Made by a program: the position numbers and the translations under genes. DNA of 16,641 nt from the NCBI GenBank assembly GCA_964548535.1, contig CAZJRQ010000041.1, positions 1 to 16,641 of the forward strand, read 5' to 3'. Below are positions 12,726-16,641 of this stretch, piece by piece (the first letter of the stretch is position 1; each line of letters begins with the position of its first letter). The notes under the pieces are model-generated. The model worked only from the letters and a program-made list of their open reading frames with translations. It had not been told where the DNA came from and ran no database searches. This stretch comes from CAZJRQ01 sp964548535. Its GTDB lineage: Bacteria; Bacillota; Clostridia; Oscillospirales; Ruminococcaceae.

Positions 12726-13436
12726 CTAGCCCTCTGATTTAATAAGATGTCTTACCATATCAAGGTCGCTGTCTGTTGTGATTTTAAAATTTATAGCATC
12801 TCCCTCAATGATATAAATAGGCTGATTATTGAATGTGCATATCTGTGATGTACCAGTGATTATCTTTTTCTGTTCATCTGTTAAATTATTTTTCATGTCT
12901 ATAAAATGCTTTAGCCTAAAGCTGTCTGGTGCTTGTCCTGAAAAAAGCTCATCACGTTTAGGAATATCTGAAACAATCTTTTTGTCAACCGAATGCAAAA
13001 TAGTATCAGCACAGGGCATTCCGCATACGCAAGCACCATTTTCCAAAGCTGAGTCAATACTATCATTCAAAATTTTCTCTGTAACAAAAGGTCTAACAGC
13101 ATCGTGAATAACAATTACATCATCATCGCGAAGACCGTTTTCATCAGTAATCGCATTAGTTACATTGTTTATTGAGTCAATACGTTCAGCACCGCCCTCA
13201 ATAATTCTAACCTTGTCCTTTTGCAAAATATTATCCTCAACCTGTTTTTTCAGATAATCAAAATAGTCGGCTCTAACAGCAATATAAATATAATCAAATC
13301 TTTGAACCTTGAGCATATTTTTCAGCGTATAAATAATAATAGGCTGCCCCTTAATTTCAATAAACTGTTTGGGTATATCAGAGCTTCTTACCCTTGTTCC
13401 TGAACCTCCTGCAAGCATTGCACCATATATCATCAT
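12726..13436 (-). CDS. IspD/TarI-family cytidylyltransferase (CDP-polyol synthesis)
   Basis: This 236-residue protein transfers CMP from CTP to a polyol phosphate. The nucleotide loop LAGGSGTR (8-15) with K23, the GGAERIDSINN segment (81-91), HDAVRPF (111-117) and NFKITTDSDLD near the C-terminus are typical of IspD and TarI. Context points to a TarI-like role (polyol-phosphate cytidylyltransferase) rather than isoprenoid synthesis: it sits among teichoic-acid-type genes and next to a polyol-phosphate dehydrogenase. Two ATG codons stand in tandem. GGAGA at 13441-13445 is four bases from the first (13436) and seven from the second (13433), so initiation may use the second. It follows the pyruvyl transferase by 18 nt and is followed by a terminator. 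Confidence 0.85.
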   Translation of the reverse strand: MMIYGAMLAGGSGTRVRSSDIPKQFIEIKGQPIIIYTLKNMLKVQRFDYIYIAVRADYFDYLKKQVEDNILQKDKVRIIEGGAERIDSINNVTNAITDENGLRDDDVIVIHDAVRPFVTEKILNDSIDSALENGACVCGMPCADTILHSVDKKIVSDIPKRDELFSGQAPDSFRLKHFIDMKNNLTDEQKKIITGTSQICTFNNQPIYIIEGDAINFKITTDSDLDMVRHLIKSEG

Positions 13437-13454
13437 TAAATCTCCGTTCGTTAT

Positions 13455-14747
13455 TTAAAGTTTAATCTTTTTCTCGTCTTTCATAAAAGCATTTCTAACT
13501 TTAATCGTTGCCTTTACAGGTCGGCAATTAAACACTTTTTCATATCTATCATTTTGTTTTAAAATTTCTTTATTCTCATCTAAAATCTTTTCGTTTTTAT
13601 CAATTAAACTAGATTTTTCTTTTTCTAAAGTTTTAATTCTCTTTTTCAAATCATCAGTTTGCTTTTTAAGCTGTTTTTCAGATGATTGCTTCTTTTCAAC
13701 TTGATTATTCAGCTTTTTAATAGCATTAAAATCGTTACGAGTGTACATAAACCAATCATTCATAACATGTTTCATAGTATCATGACGCCATTTGATGATT
13801 TCATTATCTGTATAATCTAAACGGTCATAATCCTTGTAACTGCCATTTGAGTCCTTATATTTTTCAACAAAGTTGTTGACACTTTCAATAATTTGATTTC
13901 GTGTTTTAATATGACCGCCGTTATTTGCTGGAGGATTTGCAATATCAAATCCGCATGAGCCATCAAGATAAGCCTCACGCTTGCAATTATGAATCCAATC
14001 GAAATAAGGTTCAAATCTTCCAACTGCTGACGGCTTTCTGCTGTTAATAAGCAAAACTGGTACGTCCATAGCAAGACAAGGCAAAGCACAATGCAAACGT
14101 CTTGTAATTATACATTTAGCATTCTGATAAATCGTAAGCAAATCAGTAACTGCTTTGGTACGCTCCTCATAAGTTGCGTCAGAATTACGATAATCCTTAT
14201 AATGCTTTACAACACGCACTTCAATTCCAGTGCCCTCAAGCAGCTTTTTAGTATGCTGAATAAGGTCAACACCAATATCGACAATACAAACATATTCCTT
14301 TTCAGGCTTAACAATCGGCATTTTAGGTAAAGCAAGAGTGATACAGCCAGAAAAATATGAATTAATACCAATCTCCTTGAAACTATTCAAGGTTGACATA
14401 TCTCTGCACCCAATCGGACCGTATTTATTCAAATATTCTCCGCCTATTCCCTGCAAAAATTCAGTTTTGACAGGTGTGCCGTCCTGCTCTGCAATCTGAT
14501 GATCAGACCAGTGCATTCCAATATAAAGCGGAACTATATGTCTTGAAGGCGGCCAATTCCATTTCGCCCACATATACCAAGCACTCATTACAACCGCAAC
14601 AGGCTCATCATTATCAGTTTTAAAATCATCAAATGTTTCACGATTAATAAAATAATCAACCGACGGCAATAAATTAGCAGCTGCAAATGACTGTATATCA
14701 TCTCCTATATTTTGCGTATTTTTGTGTATCAAAATTCCAAACTTCAT
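13455..14747 (-). CDS. Polysaccharide pyruvyl transferase family protein with coiled-coil tail
   Basis: This 430-residue protein has an N-terminal domain of about 300 residues matching the polysaccharide pyruvyl transferase family, which adds pyruvate ketals from phosphoenolpyruvate to cell-surface glycans. Landmarks are NIGDDIQS (13-20), GPIGCRD (110-116) followed by SYFSGCITLAL, and RRLHCALPCLAMDVPVLLI (216-234). A Trp/Asp-rich linker leads to a Lys/Glu/Gln coiled coil at about 340-405 and a basic tail. The start ATG overlaps the stop of the preceding gene (ATGA), with GGAGG inside that gene's end, so translation is coupled. The coil is not part of the catalytic family and may mediate oligomerisation or tether the enzyme to the other assembly proteins (inference). 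Confidence 0.85.
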   Translation of the reverse strand: MKFGILIHKNTQNIGDDIQSFAAANLLPSVDYFINRETFDDFKTDNDEPVAVVMSAWYMWAKWNWPPSRHIVPLYIGMHWSDHQIAEQDGTPVKTEFLQGIGGEYLNKYGPIGCRDMSTLNSFKEIGINSYFSGCITLALPKMPIVKPEKEYVCIVDIGVDLIQHTKKLLEGTGIEVRVVKHYKDYRNSDATYEERTKAVTDLLTIYQNAKCIITRRLHCALPCLAMDVPVLLINSRKPSAVGRFEPYFDWIHNCKREAYLDGSCGFDIANPPANNGGHIKTRNQIIESVNNFVEKYKDSNGSYKDYDRLDYTDNEIIKWRHDTMKHVMNDWFMYTRNDFNAIKKLNNQVEKKQSSEKQLKKQTDDLKKRIKTLEKEKSSLIDKNEKILDENKEILKQNDRYEKVFNCRPVKATIKVRNAFMKDEKKIKL

Positions 14748-15916
14748 TTAGTCCTCCTAGATCTATTGGTTATATAATCAATAATTCGTTCGGTACTGTG
14801 ACCGTCACACGCACCCATAAACTTATTTTGAAACTCTTTTATCTTGTCCTTATCATAATTATTTATATCTTTAATTTCTTTTATAAGTTCGTCAGTAGTT
14901 TTAACAATCGGGCCAGGAACAAAATCTTTATAATCATAGAAAAAACCTCTATAATCATAAAAATCATCCAAATCAAATGCAAAAAACAGCATTGGTTTTT
15001 CAAAAAGCGAATATTCAAATATCAGTGAAGAATAGTCAGTAATGCAAACATCTGCAATAAAAAGCAAATGTTCAATGTTCATGCTCTTGCTTACATCAAA
15101 AGCAAAGCGCTCATATTTTTCAGGAACAGGCGAAATATCCTTTATAAAGCCATGATGTTTAATCAGCAAAATATACTCATCCGACAGATTTTCACACATT
15201 TTTTCCAAATCAAGCTCATACGGTGTCTGTGCCTTGTCAGCATCACCACGATAAGTAGGAGCATAAAGCAAAACCTTTTTGCCGCTTGAAAAACCGTCAG
15301 GACAAGCATTTTCAAAGCTTTCAAAAGCTAATTTTCTGCTATCATCTTTAAAAAATATATCCGTCCTAGAAACACCAATAGCCCTAATACTTTGATTATC
15401 ATCAGGCAAACCAAAAGCCTCGCGAAAAGCCCAAATACATTCTTCACTGCTAACCGTACAAAGAGTGTAATTTATATGAGCAGGATATTTTCTAATCTCA
15501 CTAATATCATCTCCAAAGCTTAAATCACTTATACATTCGCCCCACTTTTTAAAAGCACCGCACGAATGCCAAGTCTGTATAAGCTTTGTGTTCTTTCGAA
15601 GCCTGAATGCTCCGAAAAGATTACAAGTATCATCACAAAGAATACAGCCAGCCGAACCCATTTTAAAGCAAAGCTTTAAATATCTTAATAAATAAGAAAG
15701 TCCGCCCTTGTTGTTATACAAATAAACAATCTCCGCATCATAATCAGATAACGCTTTAATCTCATCATAAATCAGCTTGTAGCTATCTGTAAGAAAAGAA
15801 TGCCTAACCTCCGCAAAAATAATTTTTTTTGGATTTTGTTTTTTTATACAGCCTATTTTATAAGCCACAGGATATACTATTTTAAAGGCTATCCACTTAA
15901 TAATACGTTTAATCAT
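14744..15916 (-). CDS. TagB-like CDP-glycerol/polyol glycerophosphotransferase
   Basis: This 390-residue protein of the CDP-glycerol glycerophosphotransferase family has the catalytic domain only. A basic amphipathic N-terminus (MIKRIIKWIAFKIVYPVAYK) probably anchors it to the membrane. Landmarks are QTWHSCGAFKKWG (His at 117), YAPTYRG (218-224), KHHGF (253-257) and ADVCITDYSSLIFE (288-301). The short form without an extra N-terminal domain is that of TagB-type primases, which add the first polyol phosphate to the lipid-linked linker. The larger gene at 9605 would then be the polymerase. It is first in the transcription unit behind a strong promoter, with only CGGGAA as ribosome site, directly after a possible 33-codon frame. 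The primase versus polymerase split is inference from length. Confidence 0.8.
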   Translation of the reverse strand: MIKRIIKWIAFKIVYPVAYKIGCIKKQNPKKIIFAEVRHSFLTDSYKLIYDEIKALSDYDAEIVYLYNNKGGLSYLLRYLKLCFKMGSAGCILCDDTCNLFGAFRLRKNTKLIQTWHSCGAFKKWGECISDLSFGDDISEIRKYPAHINYTLCTVSSEECIWAFREAFGLPDDNQSIRAIGVSRTDIFFKDDSRKLAFESFENACPDGFSSGKKVLLYAPTYRGDADKAQTPYELDLEKMCENLSDEYILLIKHHGFIKDISPVPEKYERFAFDVSKSMNIEHLLFIADVCITDYSSLIFEYSLFEKPMLFFAFDLDDFYDYRGFFYDYKDFVPGPIVKTTDELIKEIKDINNYDKDKIKEFQNKFMGACDGHSTERIIDYITNRSRRTK

Positions 15917-16018
15917 CTAAAATTCCCGCTTTACTAAAAATAAAATTAATGTCATTACAGCAAAGGAAAAATCGACAAAAAACCAGCATTTCCCTCTATT
16001 TTCATCATAATTCTTCAT
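15917..16018 (-). CDS. Possible 33-residue membrane peptide ahead of the tagB-like gene
   Basis: The frame starts MKNYDENRGKCWFF, contains one hydrophobic segment (FAVMTLILFLV) and ends KREF. Its stop TAG is immediately followed by the ATG of the next gene. It begins only about 11 nt after the predicted transcription start and has no ribosome site, so it would have to be read as a near-leaderless message. It could be a leader peptide, a small membrane protein or a chance frame. Confidence 0.3.
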   Translation of the reverse strand: MKNYDENRGKCWFFVDFSFAVMTLILFLVKREF

Positions 16019-16035
16019 GAATACATATACCAAAG

Positions 16036-16064
16036 ATTATATCACAATTTTTCATATATGTCAA
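16036..16064 (-). promoter_or_regulatory. Consensus sigma-A promoter of the polymer operon
   Basis: On the minus strand TTGACA (16064-16059), 17 bp, then TATAAT (16041-16036) with an extended TG. Both hexamers are perfect. The predicted start is near 16029, giving an untranslated leader of about 113 nt unless the small frame at 15917-16018 is used. The rest of the 15917-16175 gap shows no other element. Confidence 0.9.
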
Positions 16065-16174
16065 TTATCAAGCGACAAAAAAGCTCAAGTCTAACACACT
16101 TTTCAACGTTTTTTCACGTGTTTGTCAAAAACAAATCAAAACTCCAAACACACCGAATTAGCTTTTATAAACAC

Positions 16175-16233
16175 AAAAAAGCAAGCGGAATTATCATTCC
16201 CCCTCATAATAAGAAGTATGTATGATAATCCGC
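16175..16233 (-). terminator. Terminator of the right-end Nudix gene
   Basis: On the minus strand GCGGATTATCAT (16233-16222) pairs with ATGATAATTCCGC (16197-16185) with one bulged base. A long 24-base loop separates the arms, and CTTGCTTTTTTG follows. It begins eight bases after the gene. Confidence 0.7.
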
Positions 16234-16240
16234 CTGTAAT

Positions 16241-16641
16241 TTATTCCATATATAATTTAGCCTTCAAAATAGCCAGCTGAGTTTTTGAGTCGTGAATTTC
16301 ATTATTCATAACCATTTCAACAGCTTTTTCAAACGGCATTTTAATAACATCTAAAAATTCGCCGTCGTCAAGATTTTGCTCGCCAAAGCTTAACCCTCTA
16401 GCAAGATACATATAAATAATCTCAGTATCATAAGCAACAGTAGGGTACAAACAGCCTAGATATTCAAAACTTTGTGCCTTTGCACCAATCTCCTCTTCAA
16501 GCTCTCTGATACCGCATTCTCTGTGGTCTTCGCCAAACTCAAGTTTGCCAGCAGGAATTTCAATCAAAACTTTCCCAAACGGATATCTAAATTGCTCCAC
16601 CATGTAAATCTCATTATTTTCATTTATAGGAACAACGCAAA
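16241..16641 (-). CDS. ADP-ribose pyrophosphatase-like Nudix hydrolase (5' end outside window)
   Basis: A Nudix box is complete: GKLEFGEDHRECGIRELEEE followed by IGA fits GX5EX7REUXEEXGU. The preceding VEQFRYPFGKVLIEIPAGKLE and the following LYPTVAYDTEIIYMYLARGL are typical of the NudF/ADP-ribose pyrophosphatase subgroup, in which FRYPxxxxxxEIPAGK is the dimer and substrate segment. The enzyme hydrolyses ADP-ribose to AMP and ribose-5-phosphate in the cytosol. An ATG lies at 16603, but the frame stays open to the window edge (VVPINENNEIYMVEQ). The family normally has about 40-60 more N-terminal residues, so the true start is outside. It is followed by its own terminator. Confidence 0.85.
   Translation of the reverse strand, partial: CVVPINENNEIYMVEQFRYPFGKVLIEIPAGKLEFGEDHRECGIRELEEEIGAKAQSFEYLGCLYPTVAYDTEIIYMYLARGLSFGEQNLDDGEFLDVIKMPFEKAVEMVMNNEIHDSKTQLAILKAKLYME

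Noticed and set aside
12829..13107. Plus-strand frames opposite the polymer genes, such as this one and 11219-11683
   Set aside because: They are antisense shadows of well-supported minus-strand genes with clear family motifs.
12726..13436. Housekeeping IspD (isoprenoid synthesis) as the sole explanation
   Set aside because: Sequence alone allows it, but its place between pyruvyl transferase, polyol-phosphate dehydrogenase and teichoic-type transferases makes a CDP-polyol role more likely; IspD activity is not excluded.

Overview
The window looks like a chromosomal segment of a low-GC, spore-forming Clostridia member. A Ruminococcus-like gut Oscillospiraceae bacterium is my inference. The grounds are A/T-rich codon use, strong AGGAGG-type ribosome sites, sigma-A style promoters, a SpoVAC sporulation gene, an acidic low-complexity lipoprotein and Firmicutes-type phage remnants. 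It is a draft assembly, because a run of exactly 100 N lies at 8575-8674.

Left part (1-2441, + strand): an inverted-repeat-bounded segment and two 69-bp tandem repeat units, then a lipoprotein with a duplicated extracellular domain, then a Nudix hydrolase of the Ap4A-hydrolase type. Both genes have a recognisable promoter and intrinsic terminator. Middle-left part (2577-4628, mostly - strand): a wrecked export locus consisting of an ABC ATPase with a frameshift in Walker A, a permease tail joined to it by a deletion, and a truncated secreted peptide. Next comes a CRISPR array of ten 33-bp repeats and nine spacers. Its repeat carries the ACGGAAAC handle of type III-A (Csm) systems. It should be transcribed right to left from a promoter near 4600-4628, and it ends in a strong terminator that abuts the degenerate last repeat. 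No cas gene is in the window.

Middle part (4841-7829): a 24-bp direct repeat of the 3' end of tRNA-Leu(GAG) brackets about 2.9 kb of phage-derived debris. This holds the C-terminal part of a capsid-associated effector-like protein with two small downstream genes, a lysin C-terminus, and an orphan gene resembling CDI immunity proteins. No integrase is visible, so this is probably a decayed tRNA-integrated element. The ancestral tRNA terminator still lies outside the left repeat.

Right part (8100-16641, - strand): spoVAC, an assembly gap that is probably spurious, and then a cell-surface polymer locus read right to left. Its first unit is a TagB-like glycerophosphotransferase, a polysaccharide pyruvyl transferase with a coiled-coil tail, and an IspD/TarI-like cytidylyltransferase, driven by a near-consensus promoter at 16036-16064. 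After an internal terminator the second unit is a GatD-like polyol-phosphate dehydrogenase, a TagF/TarL-like polymerase, and a ribulose-phosphate-3-epimerase-family protein. Together these can plausibly make a sugar phosphate, reduce it to a polyol phosphate, activate it as a CDP-polyol, and polymerise it into a teichoic-acid-like or capsular polymer that may carry pyruvyl groups. Which polyol is used cannot be read from the sequence. A partial ADP-ribose-pyrophosphatase-like Nudix gene runs off the right edge.
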